From: Serratia sp. PL17
Lineage (GTDB): Bacteria; Pseudomonadota; Gammaproteobacteria; Enterobacterales; Enterobacteriaceae
Direction of reading: 5' to 3'
Assembly: GCF_017832355.1 (NCBI RefSeq)
Contig: NZ_JAFIBY010000006.1
Coordinates: forward strand, 186,001-250,000
Length of the DNA stretch: 64,000 nt
Positions 18,943 through 29,407 of this stretch are shown one piece after another. The translations under genes and the position numbers were made by a program. Positions within the stretch are counted from its first letter, which is position 1, and every line of letters begins with the position of its first letter. The notes beneath the pieces were generated by a model, which made no database searches, was not told where the DNA came from, and saw nothing but the letters and a program-made list of their open reading frames with translations.

Positions 18943-19488
18943 ATGTCACGTAGCGCGTTATTGATCATCGATGTTCAGCAATCATTCCAGCACCGTCCAT
19001 TCTGGCAAGAGGAGGATGTTCCTGCTTTCCAACAGGCGTTGACGCGGTTGATCGCGGGGTGTCGCCAGCAAGGTGTCGCGCTGGTTGATGTATTCCACGT
19101 GTCGCCACAGGGGCCTTTTTCATTGGCGTCAGGTTGGGTAAAACGCCTGCCGTTCCTCGATCATCAGGCCGATATCACAGTACACAAACACGTACACAAC
19201 GCGCTGACCGAATCCGGCCTGGACGCCTGGCTGCGCGAACGGAATATTGATCATCTCATTATCTCCGGTATCCGCACTGAACAGTGCTGCGAAACCACCA
19301 CCCGGGTAGCGTCCGATCTGGGTTATCGGGTGACTTTCGTCACCGAAGCCACGATGACGTTTCCAATGCAGCACCCCAACGGTGAAGTCTTTACCACTGA
19401 ACAGCTCAAACGGCATACTGAGACCGTGCTGGTCGACCGCTTCGCCCAGCTCGCCAGTGTGGATGAGGTGCTGGCGCAACTCTCATAG
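18943..19488 (+). CDS. isochorismatase-family cysteine hydrolase
   Basis: A 181-residue alpha/beta hydrolase of the isochorismatase/nicotinamidase family. The expected catalytic triad is visible: Asp10 (LLIIDVQQSF), Lys in VHKHVHNAL, and Cys in GIRTEQCCETTTR. Such enzymes hydrolyse amides, carbamates or vinyl ethers of small molecules. The ATG at 18943 has GGAGGG 8 bases upstream. It lies 100 bp after the amidohydrolase and 8 bp before the GlxA-type regulator, so the regulator and hydrolase are surely cotranscribed. It probably takes a further step in the same unknown catabolic route. Confidence 0.85.
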   Translation: MSRSALLIIDVQQSFQHRPFWQEEDVPAFQQALTRLIAGCRQQGVALVDVFHVSPQGPFSLASGWVKRLPFLDHQADITVHKHVHNALTESGLDAWLRERNIDHLIISGIRTEQCCETTTRVASDLGYRVTFVTEATMTFPMQHPNGEVFTTEQLKRHTETVLVDRFAQLASVDEVLAQLS

Positions 19489-19496
19489 GAGTCAAC

Positions 19497-20420
19497 ATGC
19501 TGCAGGCCGTCTACTTTCTGATGCTGCCCAACGTGCTGTCACTGGACGTGAGTGGCCCGGCAGAAACCCTGCGTCTGGCCGGGCAGTTCAGTCTGCACTA
19601 CATAAGCCCACTACCGCAGATAACCTGTTCTATTGGCATGACGCTGAGTCAGCTGCAGCCCTTGCCCGAACGGCTGGAAGACGGCGCTATTTTGGTGGTC
19701 CCTGGGGTGGGTGAGTCGCAGCGTTTCTTCGCCAATGAACCGGCAGAACAGGCCCGCCACTGGCTGGCGACACTGCAACCCGATTTGCAACGGCAGCGTA
19801 TCACGCTGGTCTGCGTCTGCTCCGGTGCGCTGCTGGCAGCACAGGCGGGTTTACTCGACAACCATCAATGCACGACGCATCACGACGTGATCGAACGCCT
19901 GCGCCAGCAGGCACCCCGCGCATTAGTAAAAGAAAACCGTATCTTTGTTGAAGATCGCAGCCTATTCACCAGCGCAGGCATTACCGCGGGGATCGATCTG
20001 GCGCTGCACCTGATTAATCGCCAGTGCGGTGCCACACGGGCGATGGAAATCGCTCGCGAGATGGTGGTCTATTTTCGCCGCTCCGGCGACGACCCACAGC
20101 TTTCGCCCTGGCTGCGCTACCGCAACCATTTGCACCCGGCGGTGCATCGCGCACAGGATGTCATGGCCGCCGAACCGGAAGCCGAATGGTCAGTGCCACA
20201 GGTGGCGGAAAAAGCCCACGTTAGCAGCCGCCATCTGGCGCGCTTGTTCCGCAGCCATATCGGCATCAGCGTGCGAGAATATCATGAGCAGCTGCGGCTG
20301 GCGGTGGCGCAACAGCGCTTGCAGCAAGGGTACGGGCTGGAGAAAGCGGCGTTGGCCGCCGGGTTTTCCTCTGGCCGCCAACTGCGCCGCGCCCAGCAGC
20401 GCGGTGCGACGCTGTTATGA
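19497..20420 (+). CDS. GlxA-type AraC regulator (DJ-1/PfpI-like plus HTH)
   Basis: A 307-residue protein with an N-terminal DJ-1/PfpI-like (class I glutamine amidotransferase) domain, including the elbow segment CVCSGALLAAQAGLL, and a C-terminal AraC HTH (VPQVAEKAHVSSRHLARLFR; LEKAALAAGFSSGRQLRRA). The family controls catabolism of small nitrogenous compounds and binds ligand through the N-terminal domain. It begins 8 bp after the isochorismatase-like gene with AGGAG upstream of its ATG. It is probably the local regulator of the amidohydrolase cluster. Its end overlaps that of the convergent wecH by 6 bp. Confidence 0.88.
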   Translation: MLQAVYFLMLPNVLSLDVSGPAETLRLAGQFSLHYISPLPQITCSIGMTLSQLQPLPERLEDGAILVVPGVGESQRFFANEPAEQARHWLATLQPDLQRQRITLVCVCSGALLAAQAGLLDNHQCTTHHDVIERLRQQAPRALVKENRIFVEDRSLFTSAGITAGIDLALHLINRQCGATRAMEIAREMVVYFRRSGDDPQLSPWLRYRNHLHPAVHRAQDVMAAEPEAEWSVPQVAEKAHVSSRHLARLFRSHIGISVREYHEQLRLAVAQQRLQQGYGLEKAALAAGFSSGRQLRRAQQRGATLL

Positions 20421-21407
20421 TACCAGCCGTCGGCCGTCTATTTTCTGTAACCCCATCGACAGCAGTAGACTGAGCGCCAGTGCCACACCGAATACCCAGA
20501 AAATATCCAATAACGGGTGGGGCGTCAGCTCCAGGTGTCGGCTACGCATAAAATTGACGATAATGGCGTGAAAACCGTATATCGCCAGCGAATGTCGGGA
20601 AAAAACGCTCAACCAGCCAATCGGCTCCGGCAAACAGTTCTTAAACCAGATCATCAGTGATACCGCCGCGATAAACACCAGTGGGCCGCAGTAGATGTAG
20701 TAGGTATCGGCGAAGTTGCCGTTGATAAACATCTGGCTTTTAGTGCCATGGATGATCAACACCACGCTCACCACAAAGCCCAATGCCGCCAACCCGCTGA
20801 CACCGCGCCCTTGTGTGTTCATCATGCCAATGGCTCGGCCAGCCAACGCATACAGCAAGTAGTAAAAAGTATCGCCGTAGATGTACAAATTGACCGGCAG
20901 TAAGTGAGTATTCCCCAGCGTCATGGAATGGGTATTGGGGTTGGCGATGACCGCCAGGATCACCAGTACGCCGGCCAGATAGCGACGTGATACCGGTTTG
21001 ACGTTGATCAGCGGCGACAGCAGATAAATCACTGCGATCGCATAGAAGAACCACAGGTGGTAAAACACCGGCTTCAACAGGATGCCGCGCAGCGACGGCC
21101 AAAAACCGATTTTAGTGAACGCAGCAATATAGATTAGCGCGATGGCGCTGTAGAACAGGATGCAACAACCAATGCGAATGAAATGCTTTTTGCCGGCACT
21201 TTTTTCACCGAAAAACAGATAGCCGGAAATCATGAAAAATAACGGCACCGAGACGCGCGACATAGAATTGAGCACGTTGGCAATGTCCCAGTTATGCTCA
21301 CCCACAGTCACCCCGCTGGTGACGTAATAGGTGGTCGCGTGGATCATCACCACCATCATGCACGCCACCGCACGCAAGTTATCTATCCAGCCAATTTTAT
21401 TACTCAA
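20415..21407 (-). CDS. wecH: inner-membrane O-acetyltransferase WecH (YiaH)
   Basis: A membrane acyltransferase of the Acyltransf_3/OafA family, very similar to E. coli WecH (YiaH, 331 aa), which adds O-acetyl groups to enterobacterial common antigen. Conserved segments include WIDNLRAVACMMVVMIHATT, NSMSRVSVPLFFMISGYLFF, KPVFYHLWFFYAIAVIYL and the C-terminal RHSLAIYGFHA. About ten hydrophobic segments are visible. No ATG fits; the TTG at 21407 gives MSNKIGWIDNLR, aligning with E. coli MQPKIYWIDNLR and yielding 330 residues. A longer frame from another TTG at 21476 adds a non-homologous N-terminus. Confidence 0.88.
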   Translation of the reverse strand: MSNKIGWIDNLRAVACMMVVMIHATTYYVTSGVTVGEHNWDIANVLNSMSRVSVPLFFMISGYLFFGEKSAGKKHFIRIGCCILFYSAIALIYIAAFTKIGFWPSLRGILLKPVFYHLWFFYAIAVIYLLSPLINVKPVSRRYLAGVLVILAVIANPNTHSMTLGNTHLLPVNLYIYGDTFYYLLYALAGRAIGMMNTQGRGVSGLAALGFVVSVVLIIHGTKSQMFINGNFADTYYIYCGPLVFIAAVSLMIWFKNCLPEPIGWLSVFSRHSLAIYGFHAIIVNFMRSRHLELTPHPLLDIFWVFGVALALSLLLSMGLQKIDGRRLVS

Positions 21408-21626
21408 AAGGTCGTCCGCAGTGTTGTCATCTTTGTCTGTTAAAAAGAGGTTAACGAGCGAAAGTGTGGGTGGCAACCCTGGCGGGTAATATCAGAATGT
21501 GCTGAAACAACACCTTATTATTGCTAAGGTGAACAATTGGCGGCAAAATAGCCGCCACAACTCGCTCAGATTGCGCTTCCCGCCCTGACAGTTCCTTATT
21601 TTCTCTTTACTTTCAGTACAATAAAT

Positions 21627-22874
21627 ATGAAAACAACATTACCACCTGCGGCTCGCTTGGGTCGACAGGCGCTTTTATTCCCTCTTTGTCTGGTGCTGTT
21701 TGAATTTGCCACCTATATCGCTAACGATATGATCCAGCCGGGCATGCTGGCCGTGGTGGCAGATTTCAACGCCGGTGAAGAGTGGGTGCCAACCTCAATG
21801 ACCGCCTATCTGGCTGGCGGTATTTTTCTGCAATGGCTACTGGGGCCGTTGTCGGATCGCCGTGGTCGTCGTCCGGTGATGCTGGCTGGCGTGGCATTCT
21901 TTATCGTTGCCTGTCTGGCCATTTTGCTGGTGACCAACATCGAGCAGTTTATCTTTATGCGTTTCTTGCAGGGGATTGGCTTGTGCTTTATCGGTGCGGT
22001 GGGGTACGCCACGATACAGGAATCCTTTGAAGAGTCGGTGTGCATAAAAATCACCGCGCTGATGGCCAACGTGGCGCTGATTGCCCCGCTGCTCGGGCCG
22101 CTGGCCGGTGCCGCGATGATCCACGTCGCGCCGTGGCAGAGCATGTTCGTGCTGTTTGCGGCATTGGCGGCTTTTGCGTTTTACGGCCTGTGGAAAGCCA
22201 TGCCGGAAACCGCTTCGCTACAGGGTGAAAAACTCTCGGCAGCCAATCTGTGGCGCGACTATCGCCAGGTTCTGGCCAACCGCCGCTTTATCTGTGGAGC
22301 GCTGGCTATCGGCTTCGCCAGCCTGCCGCTGCTGGCCTGGATCGCCCAATCACCGGTGATCCTGATCAGCGGCGAGTCACTGTCGACGCTGGATTACGGT
22401 CTGCTGCAAATCCCGGTATTTGGCGCGCTGATCCTCGGTAACCTAACGCTGGCACGCATGACCGGTAAGAACAGCGTACAACGCCTGATCAAACTGGGTG
22501 CGGTACCCATGATGCTGGGGCTGCTGATTGCGGCACTGGCTACGCTATTCTCTAGCCACGCTTACCTGTGGATGACTGCGGGCCTAAGCCTGTACGCTTA
22601 CGGTATTGGGCTGGCTAACGCCGGGTTGTACCGCCTGACGCTGTTCTCCAGTAACGTCAGTAAAGGCACCGTCTCCGCCACCATGGGTATGCTGAGCATG
22701 ATGGTATTTACCGTCGGCATCGAACTGGCAAAAGTGGCTTACGTGTGGGGCGGCAGTGGGCTGTTCAATCTGTTCAACCTGATAAGCGGCCTGTGTTGGC
22801 TGGCACTGGTGGCGCTGTTCCTCAGCAAACGCCGCAATGGCGACGCAACCTCGACGCCGACCGAAGCGCTTTAA
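21627..22874 (+). CDS. mdfA: multidrug/H+ antiporter MdfA
   Basis: A 415-residue, 12-helix major facilitator protein strongly similar to E. coli MdfA (Cmr). It retains the two membrane-embedded acidic residues central to MdfA, Glu26 and Asp34 ([16 protein letters not shown]), plus motif [15 protein letters not shown] and the segment [27 protein letters not shown]. It exports cationic and neutral drugs such as chloramphenicol in exchange for protons. It is monocistronic and convergent with selB; a GC-rich hairpin (22878-22899) follows. Confidence 0.94.
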   Translation: MKTTLPPAARLGRQALLFPLCLVLFEFATYIANDMIQPGMLAVVADFNAGEEWVPTSMTAYLAGGIFLQWLLGPLSDRRGRRPVMLAGVAFFIVACLAILLVTNIEQFIFMRFLQGIGLCFIGAVGYATIQESFEESVCIKITALMANVALIAPLLGPLAGAAMIHVAPWQSMFVLFAALAAFAFYGLWKAMPETASLQGEKLSAANLWRDYRQVLANRRFICGALAIGFASLPLLAWIAQSPVILISGESLSTLDYGLLQIPVFGALILGNLTLARMTGKNSVQRLIKLGAVPMMLGLLIAALATLFSSHAYLWMTAGLSLYAYGIGLANAGLYRLTLFSSNVSKGTVSATMGMLSMMVFTVGIELAKVAYVWGGSGLFNLFNLISGLCWLALVALFLSKRRNGDATSTPTEAL

Positions 22875-22877
22875 ACC

Positions 22878-22899
22878 AAGCGGGGCCTTCGCCCCGCTT
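22878..22899 (+). terminator. terminator hairpin between mdfA and selB
   Basis: AAGCGGGGC, loop CTTC, GCCCCGCTT: a perfect 9-bp stem 4 bp after mdfA. Its right edge meets the selB stop codon, so it can serve both convergent genes, although the T-tract is short. Confidence 0.7.
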
Positions 22900-24739
22900 A
22901 CCCGCCAAAAAGACCAGCATCTCGCAGCAGATGCTGGTTACCCTTGCGGCGGGTAAAACCGCTGCGATCGAAGAATTCCAATACCTGAATGGCCAGCTTG
23001 CGGCCGACGCCGAGCCGATCGCGGAAGTCCGCCGCGTTCGCGCTGCCCTGCGCCGCATCCAGCTCACGAATCAACGCGGCAAACTGTTCAATACGCCGAC
23101 TTGAATAGTACCGATCCACCACCACCGCCGTAACCTGGCCTAACTGTGCGGCTTTACGCAATGTCGCCCGCATGCGTGCCTCGTCCTCGCCCAACTCAGC
23201 AGCCAGATCGCGCACCCACCAGGCTTCGTCGCCGAACAGGGGTTCGATACGTGCCCACAGTGTCTGTTCTTCTGCACTGAACGCCAGGCCATGCTCCGGC
23301 AAGTGCAACCAGCCTCGCGTATTAATGATCAACCCGGCTGACAGCAGCCGATCGATCATCATAAACACCAGTGGTTCAGAGAGCTGTGGCAGAGCCATAC
23401 GCCTCAGCCGGGCACGCCCGAGACCGAGTTGATCGGCATGCTGTTGGTGATACTCAGCCAATACCTGCAACAACCTCTGTTGGCTCTGCAGCGCATTCTC
23501 CTGCGCTAACGCCATATCGCCGGCAATCAGCAGCTCGTGATCCGCCAACATCGCTGCCAGCTCGCTGTCGGTGAGCTGCCGTGCCCAGGCAAACGCCGCC
23601 AGATCCAGCACCCCATTGGGCAGATGCAGTGCCAAGGCCTGTCTGTCGTCGTCAGCCTGCGCCAGTGATGCCAGCCAGGCCAGATATTCCGGTTGGCGCT
23701 TGCCACGCTTCGGCGTCGTCAAACTCAACACCCTTGCGCCGCCCAGTGTCTGGCGTGCGCCAATATCCCGCAGCACCAGCCGGTCGTTTTCCGCCAACCA
23801 CAGCGGGCGATCGAGGATAAGCTCCGCCAACGTCTCATTCAGCAGAGAAATCCGCCCGGTGATATGGCTGGCAGCATGATGCAAATGCAAAGGCTGCCAG
23901 TGCCGTATCGGTTGGTCGGCATCCAACGCGACAAGAATACGCTCGGTGGCCACCCGCGGTTTCTTGGCCAGCAGCCAGTCGCCGCGCGCCACCTGTTCTT
24001 TACTGATATCACCGCTGATATTTAATGCGATACGCTGCCCGGCCTGCGCCTGCTCAACCGATTGGTTTTGGGCGTGTAAACCGCGTACCCGCACGGGGGC
24101 ATCTGCGCCCGTCAGCCACAAGGTATCGCCCACCGCGACCTGCCCTCCCAACGCGGTGCCTGTCACCACCAAACCTGCGCCTTTCACGCTGAACGCGCGA
24201 TCCACCGCCAGGCGGAAGCGGCGCGTTAACGCGTGTTCATCAGGTTGCAACGCCAGCAGGTGCGTACGTAATGCGTCGATACCCCGAGCCTGTTGTGCAG
24301 CCGTCACGAACAGGGGGGTTTGAGGCCAGCCCTGCCGCGTCAGCACGTCGTCAATCTGCCGTCGCACTTCATCAACACGCGCTTCATCTACTCGATCGGC
24401 CTTGGTGAGTACCACCGTCAATGCCGGGCGCCCGCTCAAACGCAGGATGGCCAGATGCTCTCGGGTTTGTGCCATCACGCCGTCGTCGCAGGCCACCACC
24501 AATAAGGCATGATCGATGCCGCCAACGCCCGCCAGCATATTGGCGAGGAATTTTTCATGGCCAGGCACGTCGATAAAGCCCAGCACTCGGCCATCAGGCT
24601 GTGGCCAGTAGGCATAGCCCAGATCTATGGTCATGCCACGGCGTTTTTCTTCCGGCAGGCGATCTGCGTTGATCCCGGAGATCGCCTGTAACAGGGTGGT
24701 TTTGCCATGATCGACATGGCCGGCGGTGGCAATAATCAT
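22898..24739 (-). CDS. selB: selenocysteine-specific elongation factor SelB
   Basis: A 613-residue translation factor (E. coli 614). The N-terminal GTPase has [24 protein letters not shown] and VLTKADR; the C-terminus consists of winged-helix domains that bind the SECIS hairpin of selenoprotein mRNA (closing part [20 protein letters not shown]). It carries selenocysteinyl-tRNA to UGA codons. The start overlaps the selA stop (ATGA, 24736-24739), so the two are translationally coupled. The one visible client in the window is fdoG. Confidence 0.97.
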   Translation of the reverse strand: MIIATAGHVDHGKTTLLQAISGINADRLPEEKRRGMTIDLGYAYWPQPDGRVLGFIDVPGHEKFLANMLAGVGGIDHALLVVACDDGVMAQTREHLAILRLSGRPALTVVLTKADRVDEARVDEVRRQIDDVLTRQGWPQTPLFVTAAQQARGIDALRTHLLALQPDEHALTRRFRLAVDRAFSVKGAGLVVTGTALGGQVAVGDTLWLTGADAPVRVRGLHAQNQSVEQAQAGQRIALNISGDISKEQVARGDWLLAKKPRVATERILVALDADQPIRHWQPLHLHHAASHITGRISLLNETLAELILDRPLWLAENDRLVLRDIGARQTLGGARVLSLTTPKRGKRQPEYLAWLASLAQADDDRQALALHLPNGVLDLAAFAWARQLTDSELAAMLADHELLIAGDMALAQENALQSQQRLLQVLAEYHQQHADQLGLGRARLRRMALPQLSEPLVFMMIDRLLSAGLIINTRGWLHLPEHGLAFSAEEQTLWARIEPLFGDEAWWVRDLAAELGEDEARMRATLRKAAQLGQVTAVVVDRYYSSRRIEQFAALIRELDAAQGSANAADFRDRLGVGRKLAIQVLEFFDRSGFTRRKGNQHLLRDAGLFGG

Positions 24740-26127
24740 GCGCGCAATGCCTCAATCAATGCGTCTTCCTGCTCCAGACAGCGTAGATCCAGCCAGAGCC
24801 TGCCGTCGTTAATCCGGCCAATCACCGGCTGCGGCAGACGGCGCCAACGCTCAGCCAATGCCTCCAGGGTTGCCCCACGGCCATCAAGCGGCTCAAAGGT
24901 CAATGCATAGCTCGGTAGCCGATCCACCGGCAACGAGCCACTGCCAATCTGCGACCAACAGGGTTCGGCGCGCAGGCGGAATTGCGCACTGAACTGCGGT
25001 GTGAGCGCCTGTAACAGACGCTGTGCGGCGTCTTCCATTGCCTGCTGTGGGCGCGTCAATAAACGCAGCGTCGGCAGATGTTGCGCCAGCAGTTCGGGTT
25101 GTTGATAGAGGCGCAAGGTGGCCTCCAGCGCAGCCAGCGTCAGTTTGCCAACGCGCAGTGCGCGCTTCAGTGGGTGCTGCTGCAACCGGGCAATCAGCGC
25201 CTTTTTGCCTAAGATAATGCCCGCCTGCGGGCCACCCAGCAGTTTGTCGCCGGAAAATGTCACCAGATCCACCCCGGCCGCCAGCAGCCGTTGTGGCATA
25301 GGTTCGGCCGGCAGGCCGTACTGCGCCATATCAATCAGCGAGCCACTGCCCAGATCGGTAGCCGTTGGCAGGCCATATTCTGCGCCAAGCTGCGCCAGCT
25401 CAGCTTCGTCTACCGCAGCGGTAAATCCTTGAATACTGTAATTGCTGGTATGTACTTTCATCAGCAGGCCAGTCTGATCGTTAATCGCATTGCGGTAGTC
25501 TTTCAGATGAGTGCGGTTGGTGGTGCCCACTTCGACCAACTGGCAGCCCGCCTGGCGCATCACATCGGGGATACGAAAAGCCCCGCCAATTTCTACCAGC
25601 TCACCGCGTGACACGACCACCTGCTTACCCGGCGCGATCGCCGCCAACATCAGCAATACTGCCGCCGCATTGTTATTGACGATGCAGGCATCCTCCGCCC
25701 CCGTCAGCTGACACAGCACATCTGCAATAGCACGGTCGCGATGCCCACGACCGGCACCATCCAGATCATATTCCAGCGTCACCGCTGAGCCCATCGAGCG
25801 CGTTACCGCCTCGATAGCCGGTTGCGCCAGTAAGGCGCGGCCAAGGTTAGTGTGCAGCACGGTACCGCTCAGGTTAAACACGGGCGCCAATGCTGAACGC
25901 TGCCGTTGCATCAACGCGGCGCCAAGCGCCTGCGGCCAGTCACCGCACCAGCCGGGTAACTGTTGCTGTTGTTTGATCGTCTCACGCGCCTGCAATTGCA
26001 GTTGGCGCAACAGTTCGCTTATCAGCGTTTGGCCATGCTGCGCCACTAAGGGCTCGATCGCGGGGTCACGCAGCAGACGATCAATGGCGGGTAACTGGCT
26101 GTAAAGGTGCTGGGATTCAGTGCTCAT
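24736..26127 (-). CDS. selA: L-seryl-tRNA(Sec) selenium transferase SelA
   Basis: A 463-residue PLP enzyme, the same length as E. coli SelA, converting seryl-tRNA(Sec) to selenocysteinyl-tRNA(Sec) with selenophosphate. The PLP lysine is K295 in the motif [13 protein letters not shown]. The N-terminal domain that grips tRNA-Sec is present ([20 protein letters not shown]). The start at 26127 (MSTESQ) gives the family length; an upstream in-frame codon at 26160 is not needed. Order yibF-selA-selB is as in E. coli. Confidence 0.97.
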   Translation of the reverse strand: MSTESQHLYSQLPAIDRLLRDPAIEPLVAQHGQTLISELLRQLQLQARETIKQQQQLPGWCGDWPQALGAALMQRQRSALAPVFNLSGTVLHTNLGRALLAQPAIEAVTRSMGSAVTLEYDLDGAGRGHRDRAIADVLCQLTGAEDACIVNNNAAAVLLMLAAIAPGKQVVVSRGELVEIGGAFRIPDVMRQAGCQLVEVGTTNRTHLKDYRNAINDQTGLLMKVHTSNYSIQGFTAAVDEAELAQLGAEYGLPTATDLGSGSLIDMAQYGLPAEPMPQRLLAAGVDLVTFSGDKLLGGPQAGIILGKKALIARLQQHPLKRALRVGKLTLAALEATLRLYQQPELLAQHLPTLRLLTRPQQAMEDAAQRLLQALTPQFSAQFRLRAEPCWSQIGSGSLPVDRLPSYALTFEPLDGRGATLEALAERWRRLPQPVIGRINDGRLWLDLRCLEQEDALIEALRA

Positions 26128-26195
26128 GGTCGCTCGGTTTAAGTGTTGTGGTCTCGGCATAAAGCAGAACCCCGCCGCAGCGGGGTGAGAGAAAA

Positions 26196-26801
26196 TCAGG
26201 GGGGCATCGTGCGGGCAAAGCTTTCGCGGGCAAACAAGCGTTCGGCCAGTTTGATTAACGCTGGGCGCTCAACGCACCAGTTAGGCATGATACGGCGAAA
26301 ATTGAGATAACCCAGCGCGCAACCGGTCGCTATATCCGCCAGCGTCAGCACCTCGGCATTCAGGCGTTTTTTTTCCTGCGCCAGTTTTTCCAGCGCATCC
26401 AGCCCGTGTGTCAGCTTGTCACGGTGGCGCAGGATCCAGTTTTCGTCCTGTTTCTCCGATGCCCGTTTGCTCTCGCGAAACAGCGTGGCGGCGGCCTCAG
26501 TCACGCCATCGGCTAAGGCTTCTACCTGGCGGATATGCAGTGCTGCCATGCGGTCGGCCGGTAAAAACGCCGGCGCCAGGGGCAAGGTTTCCAGGTATTC
26601 GGCGATCACGCGCGAATCGTAAAATACCGCGCCGTCATCGGCCACCAGCACCGGTACCTTGGCAAGCGGATTTAGCTCTACTACCCGGCTGCCGGGCTCA
26701 TAGGGCGGATCGTTAACAAATTCGAACGCGATCTCCTTTTCCAGCAGCATCACGGAAATCTTGCGGACAAAAGGGCTGGTGTAACTGCCTATAAGCTTCA
26801 T
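26196..26801 (-). CDS. yibF: glutathione S-transferase-like protein YibF
   Basis: A 201-residue GST-fold protein (E. coli YibF 202). The N-terminal thioredoxin-like half ([44 protein letters not shown]) contains the glutathione-binding cis-Pro and SR motif, and the C-terminal half is all-helical ([18 protein letters not shown]). It lies 68 bp upstream of selA on the same strand, an association kept in many enterobacteria, hinting at a role in selenium or thiol handling that remains unproven. The ATG at 26801 matches the fold start. Confidence 0.88.
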   Translation of the reverse strand: MKLIGSYTSPFVRKISVMLLEKEIAFEFVNDPPYEPGSRVVELNPLAKVPVLVADDGAVFYDSRVIAEYLETLPLAPAFLPADRMAALHIRQVEALADGVTEAAATLFRESKRASEKQDENWILRHRDKLTHGLDALEKLAQEKKRLNAEVLTLADIATGCALGYLNFRRIMPNWCVERPALIKLAERLFARESFARTMPP

Positions 26802-26835
26802 CAGTCTTCCCCTCGGCTTGCAAACCACAGCGTTG

Positions 26836-27483
26836 TTATTTCACCGCCAGCGAGTCAATAATCCGCTGAACCAGCGCCTGATGCGCCTCCGGCGTTTTGG
26901 CCGGCGACAACATTTGCAATGTCACCACCCGCTTATTGAACACCGTTAACACGATGGTAGACACCACCTTCTGCCCATTGACGCTCTGCTCAGTATCCAC
27001 CCGGTGGAATTTCTGTTTACCCACGGTAAACGTCTCTTCTTTGGTGGTCTGGATATTTTGATAGCGATCCCCCAGCTCGGTAATAATGCTCTGGGTGAGC
27101 TCTTTGAGCATTTTATCGCTGGTATTGAGCTTCATGTCGTCAGGCGGGATCACCTCAGAAGATACCGTACTCTGGCGCGATTTTCCGTCGAGGAAGCGTT
27201 GAATCGTCGACTTGTTGTCGTTAATGATGCCGCTGTTCTTGGTCTGATCGCTAAAGCCCGGCGGCAGTTCAAAGCTAATACTGCCTTTTTGCAGCAAGAC
27301 TTTCAGCCCGGGAGCCGGTGCCGGTTGGGTCTCCACTACCGCGGGTGGCGGCGCGGGTTGCGTGACGGTCGGTTTGGTATCCGGTTTTGGTACTGCCGGT
27401 TTGGTATCGTCCTTGTTGTCACAGGCCGCCAGCCCGATAGCGACAACAGCAACCGCAGTGAATTTCGCAATGGTCTTCAACAT
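26836..27483 (-). CDS. DcrB-like lipoprotein
   Basis: A 215-residue lipoprotein. The signal peptide ends in the lipobox IGLAAC (Cys20). A Pro/Thr-rich linker (about residues 28-60) leads to a globular domain with FELPPGFSDQTKN and a closing RIIDSLAVK, resembling the DcrB/DUF1795 fold, whose members are periplasmic-face lipoproteins of uncertain function. The ATG at 27483 has AAGGGA upstream. It precedes yibF on the same strand with a 34-bp gap, so cotranscription with yibF-selA-selB is possible. Confidence 0.78.
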   Translation of the reverse strand: MLKTIAKFTAVAVVAIGLAACDNKDDTKPAVPKPDTKPTVTQPAPPPAVVETQPAPAPGLKVLLQKGSISFELPPGFSDQTKNSGIINDNKSTIQRFLDGKSRQSTVSSEVIPPDDMKLNTSDKMLKELTQSIITELGDRYQNIQTTKEETFTVGKQKFHRVDTEQSVNGQKVVSTIVLTVFNKRVVTLQMLSPAKTPEAHQALVQRIIDSLAVK

Positions 27484-27531
27484 CGTCCGTCCCTTTCCTT
27501 TCGCTTTGCACGTCATTGCGCATACCTTAAA

Positions 27532-27647
27532 TAATTGGAGCTGCATCGAGGCGGCAAGTCTGCAAATCCCCGGGAACATAGCCAACTATGTGACAGGGGT
27601 GAGTAGGCGCAGCCAACAAAGATGCTGCTTCAAGTATGACGGGTATA
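27532..27647. repeat. intergenic repeat, family 1 (copy B)
   Basis: Begins ATACCTTAAATAATTGGAG, ends CTTCAAGTATGACGGGTATA. The ends are imperfect inverted repeats, with a central GC-rich palindromic part (CCCCGGGAACATAGCC). It resembles copy A at 10041-10242 and the copies near 38.8 and 59.7 kb. It lies upstream of the DcrB-like gene. Confidence 0.75.
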
Positions 27648-27742
27648 AACGTAGCAACTCGCCCGGGCGAATGCCAGAAGCCCAGTCTGAAATTGATCAT
27701 TGTTGTTCACTGCCGAAGACGCGTAGCGAGCAACGGCAGTGT

Positions 27743-27808
27743 GAGCGCGGACAGCGCACAGGCCCCGCAGCGTACACGCAGTATCTGAGGAGGCCGGCAC
27801 TGCCCAAG
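27743..27808. repeat. intergenic repeat, family 2 (copy 1)
   Basis: About 66 bp (GAGCGCGGACAGCGCACAG...GGCACTGCCCAA) that aligns with 42183-42247. It lies between copy B of family 1 and the end of fdhE. Confidence 0.65.
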
Positions 27809-27841
27809 GTCAACATGCCGCAACGCAGTAGCCGGAGGCCA

Positions 27842-28771
27842 TCATTCCCCAGGGAACAGGAATGGGTTGATGCTGCTACGGGCAAAACCTTCGTCTTCCA
27901 TTTTGGCATCGAGCACCAGCGTGGCCAAATCGTCCGCCACCGCCTCAACCTGCGGGTCTTTTTCCTGATAAAGAATTTTCAGGTAGGTGCCGCAGTCGCC
28001 ACAGCTCTCCGCCTTCACCGCAGCCAGTTCGCTGTCCAACGACCAGTAGTTGAGATCGCGGGTCTGTTCGCAGTTGCTGCATTTTATCCGCACCACATGC
28101 CACTCGCTTTCACACAGGTTACAGTGCAAATAGCGCAGACCGCTGACGGTGCCAATATGCACGACACTGGCTACCGGGATGCTGCCGCACACGGGGCAGA
28201 ATTGGCGATGCTCACCATATTCAGCCCGTGCCTTGCCCGGGATCTGGCTGGCCATCTGCGCCCAATAGAGCGATAACGCCGCCCAGATAAAGGGGGCCTT
28301 CTCACTGCCGATTTTGCTGAACTCTTGGTTAAGCAGCGCCTGAGCCATCAGTTCCAACTCATGTGCCGATGCCTTTTCCAGATTATCCAGCACCGCCAGA
28401 ACATGCTCTGGCGCTTCCGGGCGCAGCTCCGCGATCAGCGAGTTCAACAGCTTGTGCCAATGCTCACTACGCGGGTAAATGCTCAAATCCAAGGGCGGTT
28501 TGCCGCTGGCGGCCCCTTGCTGCAGGGCTTCGGTAAGATCAAGCTGTAGCGGGTTGTCATGCAGCGCGTGGTGCTGCGCTTCAGCCAACTGTGCGGCAAA
28601 GTTCAGATAGTCGCCCAGCGGATTATCAGTCGCCAACGTGCGAAGACGTTCAGCGCGGCGGCTATACAGGCTTTTCAGATTCGCGAAAAGTAACGGCGGG
28701 ATGGTTTCCGCCGTTGTGGACTTCTCGCGCTGTGCCCCTAGCTGCTCTTTAGGAACAATGCGGATACTCAT
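27842..28771 (-). CDS. fdhE: formate dehydrogenase accessory protein FdhE
   Basis: A 309-residue cytoplasmic protein required for maturation of respiratory formate dehydrogenases. Four rubredoxin-like Cys pairs in the C-terminal half ([28 protein letters not shown]) are diagnostic. Its ATG directly abuts the fdoI stop (TGA then ATG, no gap), so it is translated with the fdo operon. It is the last gene of fdoG-fdoH-fdoI-fdhE, as in E. coli. Confidence 0.96.
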   Translation of the reverse strand: MSIRIVPKEQLGAQREKSTTAETIPPLLFANLKSLYSRRAERLRTLATDNPLGDYLNFAAQLAEAQHHALHDNPLQLDLTEALQQGAASGKPPLDLSIYPRSEHWHKLLNSLIAELRPEAPEHVLAVLDNLEKASAHELELMAQALLNQEFSKIGSEKAPFIWAALSLYWAQMASQIPGKARAEYGEHRQFCPVCGSIPVASVVHIGTVSGLRYLHCNLCESEWHVVRIKCSNCEQTRDLNYWSLDSELAAVKAESCGDCGTYLKILYQEKDPQVEAVADDLATLVLDAKMEDEGFARSSINPFLFPGE

Positions 28772-29407
28772 TCAGGGTTTGTCTTCCTGTTGTTTCTCGC
28801 GGACCTCTCGGTACCAGCGCGGGTGATGTTTTTTAGCCCAGGCCGCCGGCACCCAGCCTTCCACCATGGCAGTAATGGTGCCTTTTACCCAAAGCGCGGC
28901 GTAAATGTGCACCATAATCACGATGATAAGACCCACCGCCGCCAGCGAATGCACCAACAGCGCGATACGGATCAGCGGTATCGGGAAGGCTGGCGCAAAG
29001 TATGGCCGCCAGATCACTACACCGCTGGCCAACAGCAGCACCAGGCTAATGATTGCCGCCCAGAATACGCACTTCTGACCGAAATTATAACGCCCGGTGT
29101 CACCCACTTCCTCGTTCATGACGATTTTTTGGATGTTTTTAGCCCAGACGATGTCTTCACGGTTGATCAGATTGTGCTTCCAGTAACGCAGGAACATCAG
29201 CAGGAAGGCCGCAAACATAATCACCCCAACAAAGGGGTGCAGAATACGCGCCAACTGCGGCGTACCGAGAATGTTCATCAACCAGTTGAAGGAGGGGAAA
29301 AAGAACCCCAACCCACTGATGGCGGCAAACACAAAGCAGAACGCCACAATCCAATGGTTGATTCGTTCCGGCGCGCTATAACGCTGAATACGCTTTTCCT
29401 TCTTCAT
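28772..29407 (-). CDS. fdoI: formate dehydrogenase-O, cytochrome b556 subunit
   Basis: A 211-residue inner-membrane protein with four hydrophobic helices that carries two b-type hemes and passes electrons to quinone. Likely heme-ligand histidines lie in [22 protein letters not shown] and [18 protein letters not shown]. The start overlaps the fdoH stop by 4 bp (ATGA), indicating translational coupling. E. coli FdoI is also 211 residues. Confidence 0.95.
   Translation of the reverse strand: MKKEKRIQRYSAPERINHWIVAFCFVFAAISGLGFFFPSFNWLMNILGTPQLARILHPFVGVIMFAAFLLMFLRYWKHNLINREDIVWAKNIQKIVMNEEVGDTGRYNFGQKCVFWAAIISLVLLLASGVVIWRPYFAPAFPIPLIRIALLVHSLAAVGLIIVIMVHIYAALWVKGTITAMVEGWVPAAWAKKHHPRWYREVREKQQEDKP

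Noticed and set aside
27362-28276. 304-codon plus-strand frame over the DcrB-like start and fdhE
   Set aside because: It runs through two opposite-strand genes and two intergenic repeats without its own signals.
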